A stretch of 64,000 nucleotides of DNA. Source: Tetradesmus obliquus (taxonomy: Eukaryota; Chlorophyta; Chlorophyceae; Sphaeropleales; Scenedesmaceae). Where the stretch lies: assembly GCA_030272155.1 (NCBI GenBank), contig CP126197.1, positions 5,882,001-5,946,000 of the forward strand, written 5' to 3'. This document shows positions 1-11,611 of this stretch, in pieces. The notes beneath the pieces are model-generated. The model was not told the DNA's origin. It did not search any database and worked only from the letters and a program-made list of their open reading frames with translations. Made by a program: the position numbers and the translations under genes. The stretch's first letter is position 1, and every line of letters starts with the position of its first letter.

Positions 1-545
1 CCGGGCCCCTCGTCACAGGCCGTGATGCCCTTGCCGGGCTGTGCGATGTGCTCAGCCACAGCCTCCAGCTCAGCCTTGCGGGCCTTGCTCAGGTGCGCGC
101 CGTTGTGGCAGCTGTGGAAGTAGCCGCTGGCGCTGGCCGTCACGCGCACGCTGCGGGCGCGGCTGGCGCGGCCGGCCGCGTTGGGGCGCTGCAGGGGGAA
201 GAAGGAAGAGTATGGGCGGGTGGTGTGCTAGATGTAGTAGGAGCATGTGGGAGGCATGTCATTACATGCTGTGAGGGTTGCTGGTTCTGATAATGGTGGT
301 GACTTGGCAGAAAGCTATAGCTTTCAGGTTGCTGGTGTGGTGCAGGTATGTAGCTGCTGTCATTGCTGCAGGCCAGCTGCTGCAAGATTTGGAAAGTGGG
401 TGCTTTCGGGTTCATGCCATCAACCACAGTGGCGGCAGAAGATGCCTGAACTCATGGCTTGATAACCTTTGCTGCAATATGTTCGTATGAGCAGTTGATT
501 GAACTGGTGACCGCTGCAACTGTACCACCTTGCACCTCGTTTCCT

Positions 546-579
<34 letters not shown>

Positions 580-641
580 GGGGCGGGTCCTGCTGCTGCA
601 TCACGTACCTGGGCCCCAAAAGGCTTAGCCTGCATCTGCAT
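1..641 (-). CDS. FBA: Plastid class I fructose-bisphosphate aldolase, 5' part
   Basis: Partial gene running off the left edge. Exon 1 is 609-641 (11 codons, starting at an ATG), followed by a GTACGT donor. Exon 2 runs from 188 to the window edge after a pyrimidine-rich CCCCCTGCAG acceptor. The phases join cleanly. The N-terminus is rich in Ala, Arg and Ser and poor in acidic residues, as expected of a chloroplast transit peptide. It is followed by an ELEAVAEHIAQPGKGI block and then TACDEG, matching the start of class I aldolases (usual form: PGKGILAADES). The enzyme cleaves fructose-1,6-bisphosphate to triose phosphates and acts in the Calvin cycle and glycolysis. The catalytic Schiff-base lysine lies outside the window. 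TACDEG instead of AADES is a known sort of variation among algal plastid enzymes as I recall it, but I cannot verify this here. Confidence 0.8.
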
Positions 642-2154
642 AGCTCCGTATACAGCAGGAATCAGGCCAACCTACAGCCAATTCAGCACGTCACCCGCAA
701 TGAGTTCGTGTTTTGGGCGGACATATCTCGCAGGCAGTGGCACTCAAGCCCCATTAGTGTCAGCGCGACGGTAAACTTGTCATAACTAAGATTTATACTG
801 TACAAGCAGTTGCAGTGCTTGTTATGAGCTACGGTGGTCAGGTCGTTGCGCTGCTCAGGGCTGGCTGTTCAAGCAAGACTAGCACCTGCCTTGAGCGGTC
901 AACAAGCAGCTTTTTTCCCACTCGTGACTTGAAAGGTGTAATGTTTCAGCAATCCAGCTGGCTATGGCGCCACAGCGAACCGCAGCTCTGAACTGTGCCC
1001 TGAGCCCTGCTGCTGTGAAATGCCATGCCATCACATGCGGTTACAGCATGACCCTAGTTCTGCTTGCGGTAAGCTAATTGCCTGCAGGCGAAGCCAACTG
1101 CAAACCAAAAGTACATTCAACAGCACGGACCATCAGTCACCATATACATCACAAATACAGACAGCCATGCCAGCCTGGCACCAGGCATGCTGATCGCCAC
1201 CCTGCGTTGCCGCAAACTAAGAGTGGGGATTGACCGTTCCTCACATGCACACAGCCGGAGCAAAACAAGCACGGCTGCAACTGAAACAATCGGTTGCAAC
1301 AGCAAAGATCTTTCACAACTTGCCAAACCCCTCACACCAACAGTTCCAAGTCAGAAACACCACCTTGACTACGCCCTCCTCAGACAACTGCCTGCGCAGA
1401 AAAATCAACAATGCTCGGCAGCCACCGTACAACAGTAGCAGCAAATGCAGTGTACACCGACACAGCTGGCGCGTCGTCAGTGCCAGCAATCAGCAGCAGC
1501 CTGCAGCCTACTGCAGAAGGAAACAGATGCGCACTAGATGCAAGTGACAAGCTACAATGCTGCCTGCTGCCCCACACGCTGATTCCCTAGCAACACGGAG
1601 CGTGCAACTGACAGCCCCCCAAAAGACAAGTGATGCTGCTGCTGGACGCATGCAGCTTTTTGACAGCCGCAATAATCATAGCACGGCAGCAGGAATGATA
1701 GTCACAGGTAAAGATATTGTCTCGACAAGCACAGATGTGCGACGCTGTACACGATACTTCTCTGCATGCAGGATGGCATGCAGCAGCAAGATCATACTAC
1801 ATACTCCAGCTGCCACAGCAGCAGCACCAAGAGCTGATGCAATCCTGAGTTGGTTGTGGACGAAGCAGCAGCCTGCGCGGCTGTGCAAGACACCGCAGGT
1901 TCCTGCTGTTGATGGCACGAGTACATGGTCCACACACAACAAACATTCCCACAACACACTGAGCCCACGCACAGAACCCGTAAACATCACTCCACATCAT
2001 CCCGACTAGCCAAAGCACCCGCTGTCGCAGCATGCCACGCCACACCACAGGCAGCGATGCGCTGCACACACTTGCAGGAAACCACCGCCCACTACTCAAA
2101 ACCACACTCTGAACAGCATGTGCATCCCATCCTACTCCATCACTGTGGCTGCAC
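642..2154. other. Intergenic region between aldolase and P450
   Basis: This stretch lies upstream of the minus-strand aldolase and downstream of the minus-strand P450. I see no convincing exon. The open frames on both strands are short and biased in composition. A TTACA at 1041-1045 (TGTAA on the minus strand) could be the P450 poly(A) signal, about 1.3 kb past its stop codon, which is long but possible for an algal 3' UTR. Confidence 0.5.
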
Positions 2155-2460
2155 ACCACCGCAGCTGCTGCAGCGCTCTCAGCGCCAGCGTCAAACCATC
2201 AGCAGGGTGGTAGTCCAGGGCTGAGTGCATCATTCCTTCCCAACCACTGTGCCTGCTCACACCGCCGCCGTCTGCTGCTGCTGCAGCTGGCTCAGCGCCA
2301 GCGGCAAACCATCAGCAGGATGGTAGTCCAGGGCTGAGTGCATCATCATTCCTACCCACCCACTGTGCCTGCTCACAGCGCCGCCGGCTGCTGCTGCTGC
2401 AGCTGGCTCAGCACTAGCGGCAGCCCGTTGGCGGGGTAGTAGCCCAGCGCGGGCTTCCAC
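2155..2460 (-). repeat. Three copies of the P450 coding end plus 3' flank
   Basis: Three tandem units of about 115-120 bp contain the last P450 codons (Leu-Ser-Gln-Leu followed by a Gln run), the stop codon and about 50 bp of 3' flank. The genuine exon end is the rightmost copy (stop at 2373). The two left copies have diverged by several substitutions, but still encode a readable version, HPADGLPLALSQLQ instead of YPANGLPLVLSQLQ, and keep a stop codon. Confidence 0.8.
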
Positions 2461-3197
2461 TCTGTGGCTGTGTCTGCCTGAAAGGCGTACTGCCGCGCCA
2501 GCAGCGCCAGGAAGGTCTTCATCTCAGCCATGGCCAGCGCGGCACCAAGGCAGTACCTGCAGGACATGCAACAAGTGATATTTCATTATTTGCTAAAGAC
2601 ATAAAGTTTACTGATTGTTAAGCCAACCTTTGAGTTTGAAGCAATTTGAGTTTGAAGCAATTAGATGGGCTAGGAAGGTCTTCATCTCAGCCATGGCCAG
2701 CGCGGCACCCAGGCAGTACCTGCAACCCATGCATCACATGATGTTTCGTTATTTGCTGGATACTGTACAAAGATTGATTGTGAAATAAGTTCTTTGAGTT
2801 TGGGGTTAATGGATGGACTAGGAACATTTGCTTGTCAGCCATGGCCAGCGCAGCACCCAAGCAGTACCTGGATGCAGGTAAGGGAGGCAGTTGATAATCA
2901 AACAGCAAGCACAGCATGCCAGATGCAATGGGGCAAGCAAGACAGGCAGAGTGACCAGCCAACGGGGAGCGCCTCACACCAGACATAAGATAGCTGTGGT
3001 CAGAACAACATTGCCAGCACATGTCACAGGCTCAGGTGGCCTTGCAGGTTGGCAGCTGCAACACGAAGGAAGCAGCATACAGCGCAGCCGGTCACTCACC
3101 GTGCGCCTCCGCCGAAGGGCATCAGCTGCCCAGGCTTGGCTCCCTCTGGGGTCATCATGCGGTCGGGGTTGAACGCGGCAGGGGCCATGTCACCTGG

Positions 3198-3243
<46 letters not shown>

Positions 3244-4360
3244 CATCCAAAGCCATGCTCAGCAACAGCAGCATCCATAAAACCGCACTGGCTCAGCGAC
3301 AGCAGCATCCAAACAAACCGCACAGAGGTGTGTCATCAACAGCCCCTGCAGGGCAACACAGCGCTGCACCTGCCATTTCAAACAAATTGGCACCAATGCA
3401 ATACACTCCTCTATCATGCACTTTGTTGAGTGATGCTGCACCCCACCTGTGCTGTGCAGCCAGCGCGGGTCTGTCTCCGCCAGCGTGCGCAGCGGCAGCA
3501 GCACGTTGGTGCCTGCGGGCACGCCGTAGCCCCCCAGCGCAAAGTCGCGCGTGGCCACACGAATGACCGCACCCACCACGGGGTCGCGGCGCAGCGTCTC
3601 CCTGCGATGTCACAACATAGCAGCAGCAGCAGCAGCAGCACCCGACAAAGCATTAGTAATGCGTCATTATATTTGTCTGGATTACTGCACCCACCACGGG
3701 GTCGCGGCGCAACGTCTCCCTGCATCAGCGAACATAAAACATGAAGTTCCATCAGCAACCATGCAAAAAAAAGCTTTCCACACTAGCTATGCCACATATC
3801 ATTGACGGCGCGATGAAAAAAGTTGCCAGGCTACACACAGCGCCGTATTGCTGCTACAGCTGCTCTGACACGTTACCACCACATCCTGCACCATCGCCGC
3901 TCACCGCACGACAGCGTCCGCGTAGCGCATGTCCTTGAGTGCATCGCTGCTGATGCGCCCGCCGTGCCGTGCCCCCACCTGCTGCTGCTCCTGCCGCAGA
4001 CGCTGCAGCACGCGCGGGTGGTCCTGTGGCAGCAGCAGCACAGCCAGCAGACGGATGGTTTTGAACAATTTACACCACTGCTCCGACAGGACGTTGCAAA
4101 GCTGCTTCTCCATAGTCTGCTGTCGCATCACACCTTTGAGCGGGGTCTTCCATCTATGCTGCAATGTATGCTGGCCATAACGTGAAGAGTGTCCACATGC
4201 TACAACCCCGCACACCCCACACCCTACACCTCTGCACACACACCAGCCACGCACCTGCAGGTTGGCCAGTGCGCGCGTGAGTGTGGTGCTGGAGGTGTCG
4301 TGGCCCGCCAGCAGCACCAGCAGCAGGTTGTGCGTGATCTCCTGGTCGGTCAGCCTGACG

Positions 4361-4393
<33 letters not shown>

Positions 4394-6651
4394 GTGTGGT
4401 CAGAAGCTACATGAACCAGAGGAGCATTTCCACCGCAGATTCCACCGCCGATCAAACAGCTTTGAACCATATCGATTTGACAACAGCTGCCACGCGGGCG
4501 GCACATGCCCGATTATCACGCCAGCACCGTGACGTGTGCATCACTGCCACATCCATGACATGAAGCCACACACCCCACGTCCGCCCCACCTGTTGTCATG
4601 CTCATCCACAGCCGCCCCAGGACGCCAGCCACAGCACATGCAGCAATAAGGGGCATGTGGAACCATGCATAACACACACAAACTGGAGCCACGTGCACCC
4701 CACCTGTTGCCCTGCTCGTCCACAGCCGCCACCAGCCGCCCCAGGATGCCCGGGACAGCCTGCCCAGCAGCCAGCGCCTCCCTGGCCTGCGCGCAGCCCG
4801 CCAGGAAGAAGCCGCACAGCTCCTCACGAGCAGCCAGCGCCCTGCAGCAGCAGCAGCAGCAGCAGCAGCAGTGATGCTCTTGTAGATGCTCTTGCAAGTC
4901 CCGTACTGGGTGCCACGCACCCCGTACACAGTGGCACAGCTATCATATGTTGCTGCCGTAAGTGCTGTGTGTCCTGGCGCGGGCATGAAACCTGATGCAG
5001 GCTGCAGCCAGGCCACCCCCTCACTTGTGCCAGGGCGTGAAGGGTATGTCGATGTATGGCCACGCCACCAGCCCCGCAGTCAGGCTGGAGAAGAGGCCGC
5101 CCAGGTGCTGCAGCTGCTGCTCGGGAATGGAGCGCCCCATCACAATCTGCAGCAGTGACAGGCCGCATGCAGTGGGGCAGCGGAGGGTATTTCGTGACAC
5201 GCACAGCTGACAGACTACCCTTTGCAGCAACAGGCTATGCTTGGTGCCATGAAGGACAACAAATAGCAACAGCTCATGCCTGTTGCTGCAGCAGAGACTT
5301 ACCAGCACTTCCTGCTTGTGGCCACCACCTGCCTGCCTGCTTCGTGACAAGGCAAACACAAGGTATCACACTACCGCTGCGCGGCCAGCAGTGCCGAAAA
5401 CCCCACTGAAGCCCCATGCCTGCACAAACGTCCTGCCGCCACACTCCCTGGCCTAGCCGAGCGCTCACCTGCAGGATGAAGTCAAAGGTGAGCATCTTGA
5501 GCGCCCCGTACGCCTTGACGCCCGCCTGCCCTGACGCCTGCCAGCTCGCCAGGTGGCGCGACACCAGCGCCTGCAGCCCACACAGTCACACAGGCAGCAG
5601 CAGCAGCAGCACAACATGAGAGCTCCAGCTCAGGTGCACACTCTGCTGCGCACATGCAGCTCTGCAAATTTCAGCCACACGATGCAGTTGTCATGCCACC
5701 AGGCACCGGCAGCCAGCACAACAAGCCGACTGCAGCTGATTGCAAGCCTGCAGACAACGCGCAATGCCTTGTCCTAAGGCTTGCTACGGCGGCACAAGCT
5801 AGCCGCACCTCAATGCCAGGCAGAGAGAGGCATATAGTGCACTTCAGGGATGTCAAGTCTAGGCAGTGAACAAGCAAAGGACATACTACAGCTGCATGCC
5901 ACGCTGGCGACAGCGGCGGTAAGGCTGGCCCCCACCTCAATGTCAGGCAGGTAGCATCTCAAAAACAACAGCACACATGCCACGCTGGCAGCAGAGCCAT
6001 AGGGGCTGCCCGCACCTCGATGTCAGGCAGGTAGGAGGCGATGGCGTCTGGGCCGAACGCGGGCTGCAGCAGTGCGCGCAGGTAGGCGTGGCGCGCGGGG
6101 TCTTTCACCACCAGCAGGCTGTCTTCACCCAGCAGCGTGCCTGCGGCAAATAACAACATGGGTGCGGCCACACTCATCATGCTGTCATCACCACCAGCAG
6201 GCTGCCCTCACCCAGCAGCGTGCCTGCGGAAAATCACAGCAACACACAGGTCGTCATGTTGGTGCTAGCAGCAGCAGCAGCAGCAGCAGAAGCAGCAGGG
6301 CGGGCGGGCGGGGTCCTTCACCACCAGCAAGCTGTCCTCACCCAGCAGCGTGCCTGCCGAGCATAGTGCCAGCACACAGCACAGCTGTTCCATTGCTGAC
6401 GGTGCTGAGGCCAGTCTCGTCTGACAACAGACCTGACAGTAACGGCACACATGCTAAGAGACAGAGACCTGCAGCATATCCACACAACTTCAGCAGCCAT
6501 GTCCAGCCAATCTCACAGCAGCAGCTTTCACAGCTTCAGTCATAGCTTCAACCACAGCAGCAGCCCCCTCTCCTGCCTCTCCAAAGGCCCTGAAGCCGCT
6601 CCACAGCAAGCATGCAACAGGTGTGCTGCCTCTACAGCAGCAGCAGCCTCT

Positions 6652-6694
<43 letters not shown>

Positions 6695-8606
6695 CACCGA
6701 AGGCCCTGAAGCCGCCCTTCTCCGCCAGGCCCTGCGTGATGGTGCCGCCCGGCTCCTCAGCAAACACGGCCTTGGCCAGCTCCCCCGTGGCGGGCATGAA
6801 GAAGCTGTTGAAGCCGGGCTGGCGCCGGCCCTGCAACGCAGCGATAAACACACATATGTGTGAAGTAGAATACAATTGATTCTACTTCACGCGTGATGCT
6901 GTTGACGTTTCGGTGACGACTGCGTGCCTGCTAGCACTGCTGAAGTATGCGCTTGCTGATGCAGCTGCCGTGCAGCTCTCACACTGATGGGGCTGCTGCC
7001 GCCTGCTGCTGCTGCCGCCTGCTGCTGCTGCCGGCTCACCTGCACGATGGTGTGCTCGCCGCGGTCCCTGAGCACCTGAGCCTGGTACTGCGCTGGCGCA
7101 AACACCTGCGGGCAGGGAAGTAAGCGGAGATGTGGCCAGTGTGGTGAGTGAGGGCTTGAGTAGGCCGCAGCTGCTGACGCAATGCATGTTGTAGAGTGTA
7201 CAGGCAACGAGCAACCACGAATGCAGGCGTAGCTTCCCAGCCCATGAACGCTGCTGCTGCTGCTGCTCCTGCTCAGTGATGCTGGCGCCCTTCAGACTTA
7301 GCGACATGCTTGAACCAGGCTGACTATGGAGATATTGTTTTACAGACACAAGAACTTCCCTATATTGGCATCCTTTTCTCGTTTCTCTTTCCTGAAAGAA
7401 AGGTCCGATGGGGAATGGCAGATAAATCGTCAGACATTCTGCACCTTCCTGTGCCCTACCTGCCCCTCTCACAAACCCCCTTTTCTGTGCTTCCTTCCTT
7501 TCCTGCGTTCCTGTGCCCAACCTGCCCCTCTTAAGGGGGAAGGATACATTTGATTGGGGGTCCTGGGTTGACTCTTCCAGGGGGGTCCTGGGTTGACTCT
7601 TCCAATTGTATCCTTCCCCCTTAACAACCCGTTCCTTGCTTCTTTCCATTCCTGTGTTCCTGTGCCGTACCTGTCCCTCTTACAACCCCCTTTCCTTGCT
7701 TCTTTCCATTCCTGCATTCCTGTGCCCCACCTGCCGCTCTCGCAAATTGGTTTCCTGTGCTTCCTGCCTCTCCTGCCATCCTGCAGGAAGGCAGGAAGCT
7801 CAGGAACCGAGGTTGCGAGAGGGGCGGGTAGGGCACAGGAAGGCAAGGAAGCAAAGAAGCACAGGAAAGGGGTTTGTGAGGCGTCCCCTACCTGCCCCTC
7901 TCACCAACATTGGTGAGGGTCAACCCCTTTCCTGTGCTTCTTGCCTTTCCTTCGTTCCTGTGCCCTGCCCCTCTCACAACCCCCCTTTCCTGTGCTTCTT
8001 TCCGATCCTGCCTTCCTGTTCCTAACCGTAAGCCCTAAATCTAACCCTAAACCCTAACCCTAAACCCTTAACATACATCTAAACCCACCCTAAACCCTAA
8101 ACATTAAGCAGTCCCACGAAGCAGGAATTTCCTGTAACGTGAAAGGTGGAGGAAATGTTTCCTGACAACAAGAACTGGGAACCGGGGAATGGTTTTATGA
8201 TCAAGGATGAGATTCGTGAGGACAAGAGAAGCTTCCCAAAGGATAAAAGTACGTTTCTTGACAGGAATAGGAATTTCCTTGTTCCCTAGCTGTATTTGTG
8301 TGACTATGTCGTAGTAGCTGCTGCGCATGCTATCCCGGTAACAAGCAGAGCTCCGCCATCATACAGTAAACACACTGTGTGTGTTGAATGTGCTGGCTGA
8401 GCTGAGCTGGGCTGCTGGGCCGCACGTGCTGCTGCACATGCTGTCCCAGTGACAGCAAAAATCCGCCATCATAGAGTAGACAGCTAAGCGAAAACTGTGC
8501 TGTGCCGTGCTGAGCTGGGCTGCTGGGCCGCACCTGGTACTTGACGCGCTGCAGCCACGGCATGTTCACCATGGGTGGGGTGCGCAGTGCTGCCAGGAAG
8601 GGGCAC
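2373..8606 (-). CDS. Cytochrome P450 monooxygenase
   Basis: Twelve exons join in phase: 8606-8534, 7105-7040, 6830-6698, 6140-6016, 5570-5469, 5146-5025, 4841-4704, 4354-4255, 4023-3905, 3601-3447, 3193-3100 and 2556-2373, giving 470 codons including the stop. In order the protein shows LLQPAFGP (helix C region), the I-helix oxygen-binding motif AGHDTSSTT, the K-helix ETLR (ExxR), an FNPDRM (PxRx region) and the heme loop FGGGARYCLG with its cysteine ligand split across the last intron. It would be a heme-thiolate monooxygenase, probably ER-bound. The style of the heme loop recalls the CYP26/CYP120/CYP85 clan, but the family and substrate cannot be assigned. The N-terminal membrane anchor and start codon were not found, so the 5' limit is provisional. 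The first listed exon, beyond a 1.4-kb intron, is the least certain. Confidence 0.88.
2671..2880 (-). repeat. Two echoes of the P450 heme-loop acceptor junction
   Basis: Copies at about 2671-2750 and 2833-2875 repeat the start of the last P450 exon, including the acceptor and the codons for YCLGAALAMA (true copy starts at 2556). Both keep the TAC-TGC order that supplies the heme cysteine, then run into intron-like sequence. They lie inside the final intron. Confidence 0.8.
3684..3728 (-). repeat. Echo of the P450 ExxR exon acceptor
   Basis: About 45 bp repeats the 5' edge of the exon that starts at 3601, with its CAG acceptor and the codons for ETLRRDPVV. It lies in the intron just upstream in the sense direction. 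Only one base differs across the core. Confidence 0.78.
4584..4650 (-). repeat. Echo of a P450 donor junction
   Basis: This is a copy of the 3' edge of exon 4841-4704 (codons for AAVDEQGNR plus the GTGGGG donor), placed inside the following intron. It is diverged by substitutions and a small deletion. Confidence 0.7.
5803..5960 (-). repeat. Two echoes of a P450 donor junction
   Basis: Copies near 5803-5830 and 5930-5960 repeat the last codons of exon 6140-6016 (LPDIE) plus the donor. The copies are short, about 25-30 bp, and spaced by about 80-125 bp. Confidence 0.65.
6173..6360 (-). repeat. Two echoes of a P450 acceptor junction
   Basis: Copies near 6190-6232 and 6315-6357 repeat the start of exon 6140-6016, with acceptor and the codons for GTLLGEDSLLVVKD. 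The right copy extends to the DPAR codons. Both retain an AG in the correct position and could serve as alternative acceptors. Confidence 0.75.
6566..6602 (-). repeat. Short echo of a P450 donor junction
   Basis: About 30 bp resembles the 3' edge of exon 6830-6698 (codons GFRAFG). In this copy the GTGAGG donor is degraded to a TTGGAG-like sequence. It is separated from the true junction by a CAG/CTG run. Confidence 0.55.
7440..8010. repeat. Block of about 60-70 bp direct and inverted repeats
   Basis: At least six copies of a unit containing TTCCTGTGCTTC, CCTGCCTTCCTGTGCC and CACCTGCCCCTCTCACAA follow one another. One stretch, 7788-7880, is in inverted orientation. The block sits in the large P450 intron directly beside telomere-type repeats, and its pyrimidine-rich strand bias resembles subtelomeric satellites. 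No coding potential is apparent. Confidence 0.7.
7531..7624. mobile_element. 94-bp TTAA-flanked miniature inverted-repeat element
   Basis: TTAA at 7531-7534 and 7621-7624 bounds 86 bp. The ends are perfect 14-bp inverted repeats, GGGGGAAGGATACA and TGTATCCTTCCCCC. Inside is a 23-bp direct duplication of GGGTCCTGGGTTGACTCTTC type sequence. TTAA target duplication is the hallmark of piggyBac and Kolobok-type elements, so this could be a very small non-autonomous derivative. It interrupts one copy of the surrounding 60-70 bp repeat. Confidence 0.6.
8024..8103 (+). repeat. Interstitial telomere-type repeats (CCCTAAA)
   Basis: Several perfect and near-perfect CCCTAAA heptamers occur as CTAACCCTAAACCCTAACCC-type sequence, with degenerate units at both edges. 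The heptamer is the plant and trebouxiophyte/sphaeroplealean telomere repeat rather than the TTTTAGGG octamer of Chlamydomonas. The tract lies inside the probable first modelled intron of the P450 gene. Confidence 0.85.
8398..8426 (-). repeat. Echo of the start of a P450 intron
   Basis: A copy of 8509-8533, the donor side of the intron following exon 8606-8534 (GTGCGGCCCAGCAGCCCAGC on the sense strand), recurs about 110 bp further into the intron. It is followed by a further similarity near 8440-8475. Confidence 0.6.
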
Positions 8607-11300
8607 CTGCTCTCATCGCCAGCATCAGCGCTGCCCAAGCTATCGTGGTGGGGGTGGTGCAGCGGCACATCTGCTGTCCTGGCAATGACTGCAGGGCACA
8701 TGTTTGTGTGTGGGCATGTGTCAGGCAATAGAGTCAGGCACTGCAGCTGCAGCAGGAACACTGCATGGAGCTGGCACAGCTGGCAAGCCGCATCAGGAAC
8801 ATGATGACGATGGAGTAGCAAATTACATTGCCGCTGAACCTACACCATTGCTGCTGGTGCATGCGTACCTCGTCTGCTTGCTGCTGCTGGCCTAGCTACA
8901 TGGCTGCGAGGGACAGAGGCAACGGGCTGCTGCTTGCACAAAAGCTTGCTGTTCAATGGGTGCATCATTTCTGCGGCCGGGAGCTGGAGTTCTCTTCGTG
9001 TAGTATGCCTGTCGAAAGCAGGTGATTCACAAAGGTACTCTCAGATCGCAGCAAAGCTCCTTTTCACACAACGGAAGCGTTGTTGATTTTGTCAAAACTC
9101 GTATTATGAAGGTGGAGCGCGCGGTAGGATTGACAAAGAAGGGTGTAATCCAATCCGTCACGTCTGGGCTAAACACTCGCCACAGGCCGCTGCGTGAATC
9201 GCATGAGTCGTCAAGAATTGCTTAAAAGTGGTGAGAAAGGTGAACAGTTAAACCAAGCTGAAGATCCCTCGCAAGTCTGCAACTCCGACGTCCCAGCACT
9301 GCTGGTCACGGGGATGGTGAGGCCTGACCTTGTGGGGTCATAGACATGAGCAATGCACGAGGCCTGTCGGCACCACGGCACACAAAGATCTTGTACGAGA
9401 TGTAACAGTTCACCAGTGGTCAGAAACATTACAGCAGAGCACGGAGATGTCACATGCGTGCTTGAGGAAACTCAGCCTGCACTTCATGCAGAAGGCTGAT
9501 CAGCCACGTCCTGCCCGAAGCGCAGCCACAGTATAAAGAGTTGCAGGTAGCACACACTGCCGTAGCACAACGCAAACATTGTGCCTCACTCACATCGCTC
9601 AGCCACAGTAGCCGCCTCAGGCCTGCACTGGCAGGCCGCACCAGAGTCTGCTAGCAGAGCAGCGCTGCTCCCGAATTCATCACCCAGCATCCCCATATGT
9701 AGCAATGCTAGGACTCCAACAAGGTAAAAGATGGTTGGGAATCATGGGCAACCAGGAGCCATGGCCATTGCCGCATGCACACCGCTTCACGCGACACACC
9801 GAATGCGGCCCTTGTTCCAAGGATTGCACTTGCGTCCAGGGCTGGCCGCATGCCAGGCAGCTGGCCGCATCAACATGTGCATCAGCATCAACATGCACGT
9901 CGCTCTTTTGCAACCACCACAGCCAGCCAACCAATGGCACTGTAACACCGACATGGCATAGCCCCCAACATTGAAAGCTCTGGCCATCGATGGATCTACT
10001 ATGAGTCTCCAAAACCATGCAATTGCGCACATAGCAGCAGCAAATGCTGCTTTAGCGCGCAGTGTGCAAGTGGATGTCCACGGCTATACGAGCAGCACCA
10101 TGCCACACCGCATTCTATCACGTCAGGTAGTGTACACCTCCCGATGCAGCCGCTGAAGGCTGCATGCCATACACACTGATGCACCATGCATGCTCCATGA
10201 ACCACTGTTGCACAGACTGACACCTGTTGTACAAGCCAAGCCAGTATTGGTGGCACAACTCCATCACACACAGCAGATGTTGTACAGTTGATGCATGCGA
10301 CGTGCTATGAAAACTCCAGCCCACATTTGCTCTTCTCGCAGCCTTGCAGCGCACACAACCCAACAGCGCTGTCATACACTCACACACACCGGAACAACAC
10401 ACCCATGGACACAACACACACACACACACAAGGCGCCAATGTGCCTCACATGGCAATGCCCAAACCCATTTCGCCACAATTCTCCAAAGAATGGCCGTGG
10501 CTAGCCCGTCATGCAACAGCCACTGCCACACTGAACCCTTCAAATCGAGCATGCCAAATGAGGCAGCAGAAAAGAGCACAGCAACCACATCTCAAACCAT
10601 CCAACTCTTTTTTCGTTTTCAGATGTATACACTGTTTTCACATGAAGCACTTGCATGCACTTGCAATGCCTGTTGTACAACACCAAACGCAAGCACGCCC
10701 AAAACCCATCACTCACAGAACAGCCTCACAACCCAGATGACAGAAAGGTACACATCAGCTACCCCGCCTACTCACCATCAGCATATAAGTACAGATCCAT
10801 GCAGACGCGGTGCCAGCACGCACCACCAAATGCACCAATGCAACAGCTGCCAAAAGTGCCCGCTGCATGCCTTCATTGGCATAGAATAAGCGTAATGACA
10901 AAATCTTTTTGTAGGTTTTCGGTATGAACCTCTTGAGCGAGGGTATTGCTTCAAACCAGAACTGCGCCGCAGAGCGCGTTTGTATGGTGCCTGGCGGCAC
11001 ACTCCCTACCCTTGCGCTTCTCTTCTTGCTCCTCTCTTCCAAGGAGGCTCACATGCTACTGCTGCCAACAGCAGCGCCTTCTTCTCTCCACCCACCCATG
11101 CAACGTGTGCATTGTGAGCGTGCCACTGGGCAGCTTGCACCTCTCAGCCATCCCCTGCGACAGAACTGCCCACACTCACACAGCTACACCGGCAGCAAGG
11201 CAACACGCCTTCCAGCTCTAGAGACAAACACATCACATGCGGGTGCGCAACAAAACCCATCGCCGCCAGCTAGTCACAGCGCTCAATGCGCACCTTGAGC
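8607..11300. other. Gene-poor stretch between P450 and MYND gene
   Basis: This region should hold the P450 promoter and its missing 5' exon, and the 3' flank of the MYND gene. I could not identify exons with confidence. A possible exon ending at a GTACGC donor near 8868 is in a compatible phase, but has a stop codon immediately upstream. A short (CA)n tract lies near 10416-10431. No mobile element could be recognised. Confidence 0.4.
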
Positions 11301-11305
11301 TTACA
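11301..11305 (-). terminator. Candidate poly(A) signal of the MYND gene
   Basis: TTACA, which is TGTAA on the sense strand, lies 307 nt beyond the MYND stop codon. TGTAA is the usual polyadenylation signal of chlorophyte nuclear genes. Confidence 0.5.
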
Positions 11306-11550
11306 CACAACTACGAAGCAGAATCACACACGACTCCACCTTGCATTTGCGTGCAGCGGTGCATGCCCTGCACTCGAGCCTCCTTGCATGCATGAGTGTT
11401 GAACTGAACTGCTCTCCACCAGAGCAAGCACAACCTGTCGGCCTCAAAGGCGTTAAGACCATCCCACCACCAACAAGCTTGAGAATTAGTACGTAGATTG
11501 TGCACCAGCTGCTGTGCTGTTCAGTAGGCCCGCAGCAGCCCATGCCCGTG

Positions 11551-11585
11551 TCACCTCCCTCCTCCGGTTCCACCGGCACAAGCTG
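11551..11585 (-). repeat. Echo of the MYND coding end
   Basis: A degenerate copy of the sequence encoding LPVEPEEG (true copy 11637-11670) lies in the 3' UTR, just after the stop codon in the sense direction. Confidence 0.65.
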
Positions 11586-11611
11586 TTAGTATCTTTTATG
11601 CACAAGCCGTA

